A stretch of 28,701 nucleotides of DNA from an uncultured Oscillospiraceae bacterium. Its GTDB lineage: Bacteria > Bacillota > Clostridia > Oscillospirales > Oscillospiraceae. The stretch is from assembly GCA_934591725.1 (NCBI GenBank), contig CAKTPR010000018.1:1-28701 (forward strand), given 5' to 3'. The notes below the pieces were generated by a model, which was given only the letters and a program-made list of their open reading frames with translations, did not search any database and was not told where the DNA came from. Below are positions 1-7,422 of the stretch, piece after piece (positions within the stretch are counted from its first letter, which is position 1; each line of letters starts with the position of its first letter). The position numbers and the translations under genes were made by a program.

Positions 1-207
1 GCGTGCCTGCTCGGCTTCCGCGGCGTGGAGTTTGCTTCGCTTCTCGGAGTCTTTGCCTCATCTACGGCGATCGCTTCCTTCACGATGGCGCAGCAGATGG
101 GCGGAGACGCGAAGCTTGCGGGCAACGCCGTTGTCGCAACGAGTGCGCTGTGCTCTCTGACGATTTTCATGTGGGCAATAATCTTCAAGACCATAGGTGT
201 AATTTAG
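1..207 (+). CDS. AEC-family (auxin efflux carrier-like) permease, C-terminal fragment
   Basis: This is the last 68 codons of a gene that begins before the window; the frame is open from base 1 to the TAG at 205-207. The peptide is hydrophobic, with two membrane segments separated by a short polar stretch (MAQQMGGDAKLAG), and ends in FKTIGVI. The pattern of a small-residue helix (GVFASSTAIASFTMA), then a QQMGGD-like turn, then a final helix rich in S, L and T is typical of the C-terminus of AEC-family transporters, which move organic acids or related small molecules across the cytoplasmic membrane. The substrate cannot be inferred. The next gene starts within ten bases of its stop codon, so the two are probably co-transcribed. 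The family call rests only on this tail. Confidence 0.7.
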   Translation, partial: ACLLGFRGVEFASLLGVFASSTAIASFTMAQQMGGDAKLAGNAVVATSALCSLTIFMWAIIFKTIGVI

Positions 208-216
208 GTGATAGAA

Positions 217-1584
217 ATGAACAATTCAAAATATAACGGTATCACCGAGGGCGTCATATGGAAGCAGCTGATGCTGTTTTTCTTCCCGGTGCTCCTCGGC
301 ACGTTTTTCCAGCAGCTTTATAACACTGTTGACGCAGTCATAGTCGGCCGCTTTGTCGGCAAGGAGGCGCTGGCTGCGGTCGGCGGCTCGTCCTCGCAGA
401 TACTCAATCTGCTTATCGGCTTCTTCACCGGCGTTGCTTCAGGCGCGGCGGTCATCGTCGCGCAGTATTACGGCGCGCGTGACGCGGAGGATTCCTCCCG
501 CTCGGTACACACGGCGATGATCCTCGCCATCGTGAGCGGCGCTTTAATGACCGTTATCGGCATTCTCACCGCTCCGGTGCTGCTGCGTCTCATGGCGACC
601 CCTGAGGACACGATGTCCGACTCCATCGTATATATGCGCTGGGTGTATCTGGCGATGATTCCCGGCATGGTCTACAACATGGGCTCCGCTATCCTGCGCG
701 CGGTCGGCGACTCAAAGCACCCGCTGTACTTCCTCATCGCCTGCTGTCTTATAAATGTGGCGCTCGACCTGCTGTTTGTCGTCACATTTAATATGGGCGT
801 CGCGGGCGCGGCAGTCGCAACGGCGCTTTCGCAGCTTCTGAGCGCGGTGATGGTCTGCTGGTTCCTCGCACGGCCAAAGACCGAAGAGAGCGTCAGGCTG
901 GAGCTTTCCAAGCTGCGCACCGACTGGAAGCTCATGCGCCGCACGATACACATAGGCCTGCCCTCAGGGCTTCAGGCCGTGCTCTACTCTATCTCCAACA
1001 TGATAATCCTCACCGCCGTCAACCGCTTCGGCACGGACACCGCCGCAGCGTGGGTCGCGATGGGCAAGGTCGACGCTTTCACATGGCTGGTGCTCAGCGC
1101 GATGGGGCTTGCGGTCATGACCTTCGTCGGGCAGAACTTCGGCGCAAACAGCATGCAGCGCGTGCGTGAAAGCATACGCGACTGCATGATAATGACCTCC
1201 GGCTTTGCCGTGTTGATAAGCCTGCTGTTTGTGACGCTCGGCAAATACCTGCTTGTTATCTTCACGACCGACCAGAACGTCATTGACCTTGCCATGCGCA
1301 TGATAATCTATATCATGCCGTGGTATCTGCTATATGTCCCGGTCGAGGTCTACGGCGGCAGTCTGCGCGGCATCGGCGATACGCTTGTGCCGTTCATCAT
1401 CACCGCTGTCGGTATCTGCATCGCGCGCGTTGTGTGGATATACACCGTCGTGCCGCTGCATAACGATATCTCCACTGTCGCCGTGGCCTACCCCATCACG
1501 TGGGGGCTGACCTCGTTTGCGTATATGATCTACTTCCGCTATGTCAAGAAGTACAAAATAGGCAAAATGGAACAGGCTGCGTAA
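217..1584 (+). CDS. MATE family multidrug/cation antiporter
   Basis: The 455-residue protein has the usual length of MATE exporters and about twelve hydrophobic helices arranged as two halves. The N-terminal part carries a sequence typical of the family: LFFFPVLLGTFFQQLYNTVD followed by VGRFVGKEALAAVGGSS. MATE proteins export cationic drugs or metabolites in exchange for Na+ or H+ at the cytoplasmic membrane. The start was set at the ATG at 217 because AGGTG at 206-210 is correctly spaced for it; a GTG at 208 would overlap that ribosome binding site. The stop of the permease upstream is at 205-207, so the genes form one transcription unit that ends at the terminator at 1597-1625. The substrate is not predictable from sequence. 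Confidence 0.93.
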   Translation: MNNSKYNGITEGVIWKQLMLFFFPVLLGTFFQQLYNTVDAVIVGRFVGKEALAAVGGSSSQILNLLIGFFTGVASGAAVIVAQYYGARDAEDSSRSVHTAMILAIVSGALMTVIGILTAPVLLRLMATPEDTMSDSIVYMRWVYLAMIPGMVYNMGSAILRAVGDSKHPLYFLIACCLINVALDLLFVVTFNMGVAGAAVATALSQLLSAVMVCWFLARPKTEESVRLELSKLRTDWKLMRRTIHIGLPSGLQAVLYSISNMIILTAVNRFGTDTAAAWVAMGKVDAFTWLVLSAMGLAVMTFVGQNFGANSMQRVRESIRDCMIMTSGFAVLISLLFVTLGKYLLVIFTTDQNVIDLAMRMIIYIMPWYLLYVPVEVYGGSLRGIGDTLVPFIITAVGICIARVVWIYTVVPLHNDISTVAVAYPITWGLTSFAYMIYFRYVKKYKIGKMEQAA

Positions 1585-1596
1585 TACTGTTTAATT

Positions 1597-1625
1597 CCCG
1601 CCGGATTTTCCGGCGGGAGTTTTTT
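1597..1625 (+). terminator. Intrinsic terminator after the MATE gene
   Basis: The arms CCCGCCGG (1597-1604) and CCGGCGGG (1610-1617) form a perfect 8-bp GC stem around an ATTTT loop. A run of six T follows at 1620-1625. It lies 12 bases after the MATE stop codon and separates that unit from the sigma-factor operon. Confidence 0.92.
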
Positions 1626-1644
1626 CAAAAATTTTACCATTCAC

Positions 1645-1671
1645 TGAAACATTTTCCGCTCCCGATGCGTT
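1645..1671 (+). promoter_or_regulatory. Candidate ECF-sigma-type promoter of the lipoprotein-sigma-anti-sigma operon
   Basis: TGAAAC at 1645-1650 is followed, after a 17-base spacer, by CGTT at 1668-1671. This matches the architecture of promoters used by ECF sigma factors of Firmicutes (TGAAAC-like -35 and CGT-containing -10). No good sigma-A pair was found in the same gap. The element is about 58 bases upstream of the lipoprotein ATG and heads an operon that itself encodes an ECF sigma factor, so autoregulation is the simple reading. The match is by eye and the transcription start is unknown. Confidence 0.6.
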
Positions 1672-1728
1672 TATATAAGCAGAAAGATAAATACACAAGA
1701 AACACACACACAAAGGAGCGTGCTTACT

Positions 1729-2529
1729 ATGAGACGGGTATCTATCATCGCGCTTGTTATCGCGCTGCTGCTGTGCGGCTGCGGCAGCACACCGGTGCAG
1801 CCTGTCGACACCGCAGCGCCGCCGACACCGGATGCTGCCGCGGTATCTCCGGGGGTAATTGAGGATGAACCGGAGGTCTACGACAGCGCACGGGACTTCC
1901 TTAGCTCTCTGTACGAGGAGTACGGCAGCTTCTATTTCAGCAATAACGCCGCGCCCGACAGTCTCGACTGGCTCGCACAGCAGCCGCAGGATCAGTCGGT
2001 GAAGTTCGTGGTCTACGGATGGCCGTTTTTCAATTTTGACAAGCGGCTCGACAAGTGGAACGTCCCGCTCCAGAACCACGACCATGCGCTGATGGCGCTG
2101 TCGGAGGTGCTGGGTGATGACGCACTCACCCAATACGAAAGCGTTGACGCGCTCAGAAAGACGCTGGACGATGAAGAGCTTCTCAAAAAGCTGCCTGAGG
2201 AGTACCCGGAGTGGGTGCAGAAGGCCGAAGGCTGGGATGAAGCCATTGACACATATGAGTCGGAATACCTGCCGCTGTCCGAGGCGCTTGACCTTGAATA
2301 TGCCCTGCGTGACGCCAAGGCCTTTGCCGCGCAGGGCGTTCAGGCCGAGGTAATGGCAGCGAAGAGCATAGACAATGGACGCGAGAGCTGGGCTTACTCC
2401 TGCATCGTCACGGCGGCACCCAAGGAATTTCTCGCGCTGAGCGATAAAATGGACGGGCTTTACCATGTATGGATACCTGGAGAGCAGTTTCTTCTGCGCT
2501 TCAATATACATATCTGGCCAGAGGAATGA
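1729..2529 (+). CDS. Lipoprotein of unknown function, first gene of an ECF sigma operon
   Basis: The 266-residue product starts with MRRVSIIALV, a short hydrophobic helix and a lipobox reading LCGC, with Cys18 as the probable lipidated residue. A Pro/Ala/Thr-rich linker of about 25 residues follows, then an acidic soluble domain of about 215 residues rich in Glu, Leu and Trp. It should sit on the outer face of the cytoplasmic membrane. I do not recognise the domain. The ATG at 1729 was chosen because GGAG at 1714-1717 is well spaced for it; a GTG at 1720 is too close. A ribosome binding site for the sigma factor overlaps the end of this gene, so the genes are co-transcribed. As the first gene of a probably self-activated ECF regulon it could be a sensor accessory or an envelope-stress effector; that role is inference. 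Confidence 0.8.
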   Translation: MRRVSIIALVIALLLCGCGSTPVQPVDTAAPPTPDAAAVSPGVIEDEPEVYDSARDFLSSLYEEYGSFYFSNNAAPDSLDWLAQQPQDQSVKFVVYGWPFFNFDKRLDKWNVPLQNHDHALMALSEVLGDDALTQYESVDALRKTLDDEELLKKLPEEYPEWVQKAEGWDEAIDTYESEYLPLSEALDLEYALRDAKAFAAQGVQAEVMAAKSIDNGRESWAYSCIVTAAPKEFLALSDKMDGLYHVWIPGEQFLLRFNIHIWPEE

Positions 2530-2541
2530 GGTGACGCACAC

Positions 2542-3090
2542 GTGAATGAAACTAAGCTGCTGCGGCAGCTCAAGCGCGGGAGCACTGCGGCGCTGTCGGA
2601 GATCATAGAGCTGTACACGCCGTATGTCTATGCAATCGCATCAAACGTGATGCGCCCGATGCTCCCGGCGGAGGATGTGGAAGAAGCCGTGTCCGATTGC
2701 TTTGCCGTACTCTGGTATAACCGCGACGCCGTCGAGCCGGGAAGGCTCAAGGGTTACCTCGCCGTCGTAGTGCGCAACAAGGCCCTGAGCGCGCTGCGGT
2801 CAAAGCACATTGAGAGCGCGCTTGATGATGATATTATCGATATTGCCGCCGACAGCCCTGAAGATGGTGTGCTGGCTCTGGAGCTGCGCGAGCTTGCGCG
2901 CGAGGCGGTGGACACTCTCGGCGAGCCGGACTGCGAGATATTCAAGCGGCACTATTTCCTGTATCAGAAGACCGAGGACATCGCCGCCGCGCTCGGCATG
3001 AACGGCGCGACCGTACGCACGAAGCTTGCGCGCGGGCGGCAGAGACTTAAATATTATCTTGAGGAGAGGGGGTACGGCAATGAAGCTTAA
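2542..3090 (+). CDS. ECF-type RNA polymerase sigma factor (sigma-70 family)
   Basis: This 182-residue protein has the two-domain plan of extracytoplasmic-function sigma factors. Region 2 spans roughly residues 10-85 (ELYTPYVYAIASNV, then EDVEEAVSDCFAVLW, a conserved ECF pattern, then YLAVVVRNKALSALR). Region 4 lies at about 120-175 and has the helix-turn-helix EDIAAALGMNGATVRTKLAR. It directs RNA polymerase to a small set of promoters when released by its anti-sigma factor. The start is the GTG at 2542, with GAGGTG at 2528-2533 as ribosome binding site. It overlaps the following gene by 11 bases, the usual coupling of sigma and anti-sigma genes. The TGAAAC/CGTT element at 1645-1671 is a plausible self-target. 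Confidence 0.92.
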   Translation: MNETKLLRQLKRGSTAALSEIIELYTPYVYAIASNVMRPMLPAEDVEEAVSDCFAVLWYNRDAVEPGRLKGYLAVVVRNKALSALRSKHIESALDDDIIDIAADSPEDGVLALELRELAREAVDTLGEPDCEIFKRHYFLYQKTEDIAAALGMNGATVRTKLARGRQRLKYYLEERGYGNEA

Positions 3091-3895
3091 AATATCCGAG
3101 CTGTGCAGCGACTGCTGCCCGGAAAATGTCACGCTCGGCACACCTGATGCGGAGCTTGCCGCGCGCATAAAGGCCAAGACGTTCAGAAAGATCGACGCTC
3201 AGCCCGCGCGCCGCCGCGTGAGGGTGCGCACGCTGCTGCTCGCCGCGGCGATAGCGGCCTTCTTCGGCTCTGCCGCGTGTGCGGTAGTGCGCTACAACAT
3301 GAACTTTGAGGACGTGCAGGATCAGGACGAGGTAGTTACTGTGCGCTTAGTCGAGGTCAACAAGGCCGGCGATGTTGTGTTTGAAGGTACCATGCCTTTC
3401 CCGGACGCCGGGATGGTACTGACCTTCACAGGCCCCGAAGGGAGCTATAACTGCCCGGAGTTCAAGGCCAATTGGCTGACGTCCGCCGCGACTCACAGAG
3501 TTTACAGGGGCGAGTGGACGCATTACCTCTGCAATGACGGAAAAGGCAATATAATGCCGTATCTCATCACGGCCAAGAATGTGGACACCGGAAACTTCAC
3601 GGGCGTGCTCAACGGCAAAACGGAAATAGTAAAGCAGGAGAACCGGGACGGCTGGGAGATAACCGAAATAGTCTCCGATTATACCGAAAGCAGCTTTGCC
3701 AACTGGGAGATCGTAAACTACATCTTCATGTTCGACCCTGCGCGCGGCTATCTCGTTCAGGTCAGCGGCACGGACAGCATGGAGACGCTTGAAGAAATCG
3801 CAGAGAACCTTGAAATACGCGAAAGCGACACGCCGCCGTATGAAAACAAATACTATCCTGAGTATTTTGGGATCTTTGACCTCGGCAGAGGCTGA
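3080..3895 (+). CDS. Single-pass membrane protein, putative anti-sigma factor
   Basis: The 271-residue protein has a cytoplasmic N-terminus of about 50 residues that includes a CSDCC cluster (Cys9, 12, 13) and a very basic patch (ARRRVRVR). One transmembrane helix follows at about 51-70, then an extracytoplasmic domain of about 200 residues rich in aromatic and acidic residues. This topology, and an 11-base overlap with the ECF sigma gene, fit an anti-sigma factor that holds the sigma at the membrane. I see no canonical zinc anti-sigma HxxxCxxC motif, so assignment rests on context. The start is the ATG at 3080 behind GAGGAGAGGGGG (3061-3072); an upstream in-frame start would lie inside the sigma gene without a binding site. 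No terminator follows; the inverted repeat at 3903-3990 begins eight bases after the stop. Confidence 0.72.
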   Translation: MKLKISELCSDCCPENVTLGTPDAELAARIKAKTFRKIDAQPARRRVRVRTLLLAAAIAAFFGSAACAVVRYNMNFEDVQDQDEVVTVRLVEVNKAGDVVFEGTMPFPDAGMVLTFTGPEGSYNCPEFKANWLTSAATHRVYRGEWTHYLCNDGKGNIMPYLITAKNVDTGNFTGVLNGKTEIVKQENRDGWEITEIVSDYTESSFANWEIVNYIFMFDPARGYLVQVSGTDSMETLEEIAENLEIRESDTPPYENKYYPEYFGIFDLGRG

Positions 3896-3902
3896 GTCGA
3901 TT

Positions 3903-3990
3903 TGCCTCTTCCCGCCGTATAATATACTTGATGAAGGCCGAAACTGATGGTATAATACGGTTTACTAAAAAGATACGTCGGGAAGAGGCA
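3903..3990. repeat. 18-bp inverted repeat bracketing the vanW promoter
   Basis: The left arm at 3903-3920 and the right arm at 3973-3990 are reverse complements at 17 of 18 positions (TGCCTCTTCCCG, one mismatch, CGTAT on the left). The 52-base interval contains the sigma-A promoter of the VanW gene. The right arm also contains the GGAAGAGG ribosome binding site in front of the ATG at 3995. Transcripts reading through from the anti-sigma gene could fold both arms and mask the ribosome binding site, whereas transcripts from the internal promoter contain only the right arm. Confidence 0.75.
3928..3956 (+). promoter_or_regulatory. Sigma-A promoter of the VanW gene
   Basis: The -35 element TTGATG (3928-3933) and perfect -10 element TATAAT (3951-3956) are separated by 17 bases. 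Transcription would start near 3963, giving a leader of about 30 bases. The promoter lies between the arms of the inverted repeat at 3903-3990. Confidence 0.82.
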
Positions 3991-3994
3991 GCAC

Positions 3995-5755
3995 ATGAGC
4001 AGAAAGAAAAAGCGCAGCAAAGCTGATGAATTTGAAATGGACGAAGCCGGGTACGACGAGTACACCAACGCACCCGCGGAGCAGCATATATATGAAGACG
4101 CGGTCAGCGCGGAGCCTGAGTGCCGCGCGCCCAAGGCAAAGAAAAAGAAGCGGAAAAAGGGCGGCGGCACGGCTCTGTGGCTGATACTCGTCCTGCTGCT
4201 GGCGCTCATCGGCGGCGGAGTTTTCGCGGGCTATGAGATAACGCAGAGCAGCGCGAACCTCCCGAATGTCTATGTCGGCAGCATCGCCGTCGGCAAGCTC
4301 GACGCCGCGCAGACGAAAGACGCCCTCACAAATCAGGGCTGGGAGACGCGCGTGTCCACCCCGCTCAAGGTGACGACGCTCGGCGGGCAGAGCTTTGAGG
4401 TCGACCCCGTCAAGTCCGGAGCGGTGCTCTCCGTTGACGATGCTGTCAGCGCGGCGCATGCTTACGGCCACAGCGTGAATATTATCGATAACCTCATCAC
4501 TTATATCAAGGCGATGTTTGGTTCGGTCGACGTCAATGCCCTCGGCCAGAACATTTCAAACGAATATATCGACTCCTGCATCAGTGAGGGCGTTGCTGCC
4601 GTCAATGAGTACATGGGTACGGAGGAATACACCGTCGACGCCAAGGCCGCCGAAATGACAATGAAAAAGGGCTGGGGTCAGATAGAGTTCGAAAAAGCCG
4701 CTTTCAGGGAAGCCATAGTCGCTGCGCTTGAAAACGGCGAGACGGAGCTCAGCTACACGACGCTCGCAAAGGAGCCCAGCGCCCCGGACTTTGACGCGAT
4801 ACACAAGGAGCTTGAGCACGACCCGGTCGACGCTTACTATTCCGACGACGGCAAGTTCGAGGTCACGGACGAAATAGTCGGCTGCAAGTTTGACGTCAGT
4901 CAGGCCGAGAAGCTATGGAACGATGCAGCCCCCGGCGACGAGGTCAAGATACCGCTCGATATCGTCTGGCCGGAGGTCACGGGCGACGAGCTGCGCGGAA
5001 GGCTCTACCGCGACCTGCTCGGCACGATGACGACCAAGTTCCCCAACTCCGGCGAGAACCGCCGCAGCAATCTTGAGCTTGCGACCTCGAAGATCGACGG
5101 CATGATAATGTACCCCGGCGACGAGTTTTCTTATAACGAGGTCGTCGGCCAGCGCACCGAGGAAGCAGGCTTCCTGCCCGCTCCCGCCTATGTCGACGGC
5201 GACGTCAAGGACGAGATCGGCGGCGGCGCATGCCAGGTGTCAAGCACGCTGTATGCCGCGACGCTCTTCTCATTCCTTGAGACCGTCGAGCGCGAGTGCC
5301 ACTACTTCCCTGTTAACTACATGCAGATGGGCACCGACGCTACCGTTACGATCCCTGAGGGCGGCGGACGCTCCATCGACTTCAAGTTCAGAAACAGCCG
5401 CAATTACCCCATCAAGCTTGTCGGCATCTTCAACAACGAAGAGAGCACCCTCACCTTTGAGATATGGGGCACGCTTGAGGACGACGACTATATGCCCGTT
5501 GAGTTTGACAGCTCATATAGCTGGGTATACGACTTTGACAAGTTCATCGATCCCGCCTATCCCGACCGCGACGGCTACACAATAAAGCTTACGCATGAGA
5601 CCTACGGCTTTGAGGACGACGTCGGCTCCGGCTACCGGACGCTGACGCACCGTCAGGTCATCGACGCGGACGGCAACATCGTCGTCGATGAGATCACGAA
5701 CTCCAAGCTCTCAAACGGCAACTACGCCATGGACACCTATTATCAGCACAACTAA
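3995..5755 (+). CDS. VanW family membrane-anchored protein
   Basis: The 586-residue protein is a type II membrane protein. Residues 1-58 are cytoplasmic and strongly charged, with Lys/Arg clusters (RKKKRSK, KKKKRKK). One transmembrane helix follows at about 59-80, and the rest is outside. The extracytoplasmic part has two repeated peptidoglycan-binding-like segments of the type often found before VanW domains (about 90-330), then the VanW domain at about 345-480. This domain carries the hallmark GDEFSYNEVVGQRT...GFLPAP and GGGACQVSSTLYAA motifs. VanW proteins accompany some vancomycin-resistance clusters, but most are housekeeping wall-associated proteins of unknown activity, and no van genes are nearby. 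It has its own promoter and is monocistronic, ending at the bidirectional terminator at 5755-5802. Confidence 0.9.
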   Translation: MSRKKKRSKADEFEMDEAGYDEYTNAPAEQHIYEDAVSAEPECRAPKAKKKKRKKGGGTALWLILVLLLALIGGGVFAGYEITQSSANLPNVYVGSIAVGKLDAAQTKDALTNQGWETRVSTPLKVTTLGGQSFEVDPVKSGAVLSVDDAVSAAHAYGHSVNIIDNLITYIKAMFGSVDVNALGQNISNEYIDSCISEGVAAVNEYMGTEEYTVDAKAAEMTMKKGWGQIEFEKAAFREAIVAALENGETELSYTTLAKEPSAPDFDAIHKELEHDPVDAYYSDDGKFEVTDEIVGCKFDVSQAEKLWNDAAPGDEVKIPLDIVWPEVTGDELRGRLYRDLLGTMTTKFPNSGENRRSNLELATSKIDGMIMYPGDEFSYNEVVGQRTEEAGFLPAPAYVDGDVKDEIGGGACQVSSTLYAATLFSFLETVERECHYFPVNYMQMGTDATVTIPEGGGRSIDFKFRNSRNYPIKLVGIFNNEESTLTFEIWGTLEDDDYMPVEFDSSYSWVYDFDKFIDPAYPDRDGYTIKLTHETYGFEDDVGSGYRTLTHRQVIDADGNIVVDEITNSKLSNGNYAMDTYYQHN

Positions 5756-5802
5756 AAATCAACCGGGGCTGCTGTGAACACAGTGACCCCGGTTGATTTT
5801 TT
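5755..5802. terminator. Bidirectional terminator between convergent vanW and phosphohexomutase genes
   Basis: A 14-bp stem pairs AAAATCAACCGGGG (about 5755-5768) with CCCCGGTTGATTTT (5787-5800). It is topped by a second small stem CTGTG/CACAG (5772-5776 and 5779-5783). A-rich and T-rich flanks on both sides make it work for both converging transcripts. Confidence 0.92.
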
Positions 5803-5807
5803 CAGTT

Positions 5808-7220
5808 TTACAGGCTCAGGAACTTTTTCCAGGTATTGATATATCCCTCGGCCTTTTCCTTTGTCTCGGCCTCGGCTGCCATACGCAGCAGCGGCTCCGT
5901 ACCGGAGAAGCGGCATATGACCCAGCTGCCGTCGGTGAAGTAGACCTTGCAGCCGTCCTCACGGCTGATGTGGTCGACGCCGTCAAAGTCCGGATTTCGC
6001 TGCTCTTCAAACAGGAAGTGCTGAAGCTCCGCCTTACGCTCATGCGTCATGGTGAAGGACGTCTCGGCATAGGCAAGTTCGCCGTAAAGATTGCATATCT
6101 CGCGGTACAGCTCCGAGAGCTTCTTGCCCGTGACGGCGAGCATTTCGACCAGCAGCGCCGCGGCGTATATGCCGTCCTTACCGGAGATGTGCCCGCGCAC
6201 GGCAAGGCCGCCGGAGGACTCGCCGCCGATTATCGCGTCCGTCTCCGCCATCTTCGCCGAGACCCACTTGAAGCCGACAGGCACCTCATAGCACTTCTGC
6301 CCCAGCCCCTCGGCGACGCGGTCGAGCAGATGCGTTGTAGAGTTGTTGCGCACACACGGGCCTGTCCAGCCGCGGTATTTCACAAGGTAGTAGTACAGCA
6401 GCACAAGGAGCTTATTCGGGTGGACGAAGTTGCCCTCATCGTCGATGACGCCGATACGGTCGGCGTCGCCGTCGGTGGCAATGCCGAGGTCGCAGCGATA
6501 GCGGTCGAGCACGAGCGCCGAGAGCGGCCCCATAGTCTCCTCGTTCGGCGCGGGGAGCTTGCCGCCGAAGAGCGTGTCATGCCGCTCATGGATGATCTCA
6601 AGGTCGCAGCGGCAGGTCATGAGTATCATGCTCAGGCAGGTCTGGCTCACGCCGTACATCGGGTCGAGCGCAATACGCAGCTGCGCCTTCTTTATCGACT
6701 CAACGTCTATCGCGGCAAGGATGCTGTCTATATAATCGTTCGATGGGTTCTTCTCCGTTATCTTACCCTCGGCGAGCGCCGTGTCATAGTCCACGCTTTT
6801 GACATCCTCAGGCCTAAGGCGCGCGATGTGCTCCTCGATCTTATTCGTGACGGTCTTGTCCGCATCGCGGCCGCCGGCGGTGAACACCTTTATGCCGTTA
6901 TATATCGCGGGGTTATGGCTCGCTGTGACAGCCATGCCATATGGCATATCATGCGTCTTGACGACGAACATCATAAGCGGCGTGGGCGATGAGCGGTTTA
7001 TCATATACACCCTGAAGCCGCAGCCGACGAGTACCTCTGCCGCCCAGTGCGCGGACTCCTTTGACAGAAAGCGCCTGTCATAGCCGACGCATATCTCCTT
7101 GCCCGCGTGCCCCTCTTCGAGCATCAGGCCGCACAGCCCCGCCGTCAGCAGACGGATGTTCTCCTTTGTAAATTCATCGGCGATTATGGCTCGCCAGCCG
7201 CCGGTACCGAATTTTATCAT
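5808..7220 (-). CDS. Phosphoglucomutase/phosphomannomutase family protein (alpha-D-phosphohexomutase)
   Basis: The 470-residue enzyme has all four signature loops of the alpha-D-phosphohexomutase superfamily. They are the phosphoserine loop TASHNP (about 99-104, Ser101), the Mg2+ loop DGDADR (250-255), the sugar-binding loop GGESSGG (332-338) and the phosphate-binding loop RFSGTEP (437-443). It interconverts hexose 1- and 6-phosphates in the cytoplasm, supplying glucose-1-phosphate or mannose-1-phosphate for sugar nucleotides and glycogen. The specificity is not settled by these loops; the GxGGWR N-terminus occurs in phosphoglucomutase-like members. The ATG at 7220 was chosen because GAGGTG sits six bases before it; a GTG three codons upstream overlaps that site. 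The gene has its own promoter at 7274-7302 and is monocistronic. A glycogen cluster and a glycan island in the same window are possible users of its product. Confidence 0.93.
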   Translation of the reverse strand: MIKFGTGGWRAIIADEFTKENIRLLTAGLCGLMLEEGHAGKEICVGYDRRFLSKESAHWAAEVLVGCGFRVYMINRSSPTPLMMFVVKTHDMPYGMAVTASHNPAIYNGIKVFTAGGRDADKTVTNKIEEHIARLRPEDVKSVDYDTALAEGKITEKNPSNDYIDSILAAIDVESIKKAQLRIALDPMYGVSQTCLSMILMTCRCDLEIIHERHDTLFGGKLPAPNEETMGPLSALVLDRYRCDLGIATDGDADRIGVIDDEGNFVHPNKLLVLLYYYLVKYRGWTGPCVRNNSTTHLLDRVAEGLGQKCYEVPVGFKWVSAKMAETDAIIGGESSGGLAVRGHISGKDGIYAAALLVEMLAVTGKKLSELYREICNLYGELAYAETSFTMTHERKAELQHFLFEEQRNPDFDGVDHISREDGCKVYFTDGSWVICRFSGTEPLLRMAAEAETKEKAEGYINTWKKFLSL

Positions 7221-7273
7221 TATCTTCACCTCATACCTGTTATGCGCCGAAGCGGTCTTTTTAATTATGATTT

Positions 7274-7302
7274 ATTTTATCATTTCTTTACGTCGGAAAC
7301 AA
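7274..7302 (-). promoter_or_regulatory. Sigma-A promoter of the phosphohexomutase gene
   Basis: Read on the minus strand, TTGTTT (7302-7297) and TAAAAT (7279-7274) are 17 bases apart, with the -10 about 53 bases upstream of the chosen ATG. The surrounding bases are AT-rich, unlike the coding DNA. Confidence 0.65.
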
Positions 7303-7362
7303 GATACAGCTCCGGCATTTTTGATAGGCATCTGGTCATATATTTTTGTCTTGATTTGATAC

Positions 7363-7391
7363 TTGAATATATCCAGTTTGAAGATTATATT
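7363..7391 (+). promoter_or_regulatory. Sigma-A promoter of the ECF S-component operon
   Basis: TTGAAT (7363-7368) and TATATT (7386-7391) are separated by 17 bases. This leaves a short leader of about 25 bases with GGAGGTG (7410-7416) before the ATG at 7423. The leader is too short for a riboswitch if this promoter is the one used. Confidence 0.65.
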
Positions 7392-7422
7392 ACCACCATA
7401 AAGCCACGGAGGTGCAATCAAT

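Noticed and set aside
1701..1711. ACACACACACA run as a phase-variable repeat
   Set aside because: It is only a few units long and lies in the untranslated leader, so slipping would not change a reading frame.
1591..2541. Minus-strand open frame opposite the lipoprotein
   Set aside because: It would run through a strong terminator and the ECF-type promoter and shows no domain. The plus-strand gene has a signal peptide, lipobox and good ribosome binding site.
3918..3923. Second TATAAT before the VanW gene
   Set aside because: No acceptable -35 lies 16-18 bases upstream. The TATAAT at 3951-3956 has a good -35 at the right distance.
3995..5755. VanW as a vancomycin-resistance gene
   Set aside because: No vanRS, vanHAX or other resistance genes are nearby, and VanW domains are common in ordinary clostridial surface proteins.
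5793..6992. Long open frame opposite the phosphohexomutase
   Set aside because: It is antisense to an enzyme with all four catalytic loops and crosses the terminator region. It lacks a convincing start, and its composition (rich in His, Arg, Val) is typical of a shadow frame.
7257..7422. Possible riboswitch before the ECF S-component gene
   Set aside because: The gap is short and shared by two promoters. I see no conserved aptamer core such as that of TPP, FMN or preQ1 types, and the predicted leader is only about 25 bases.
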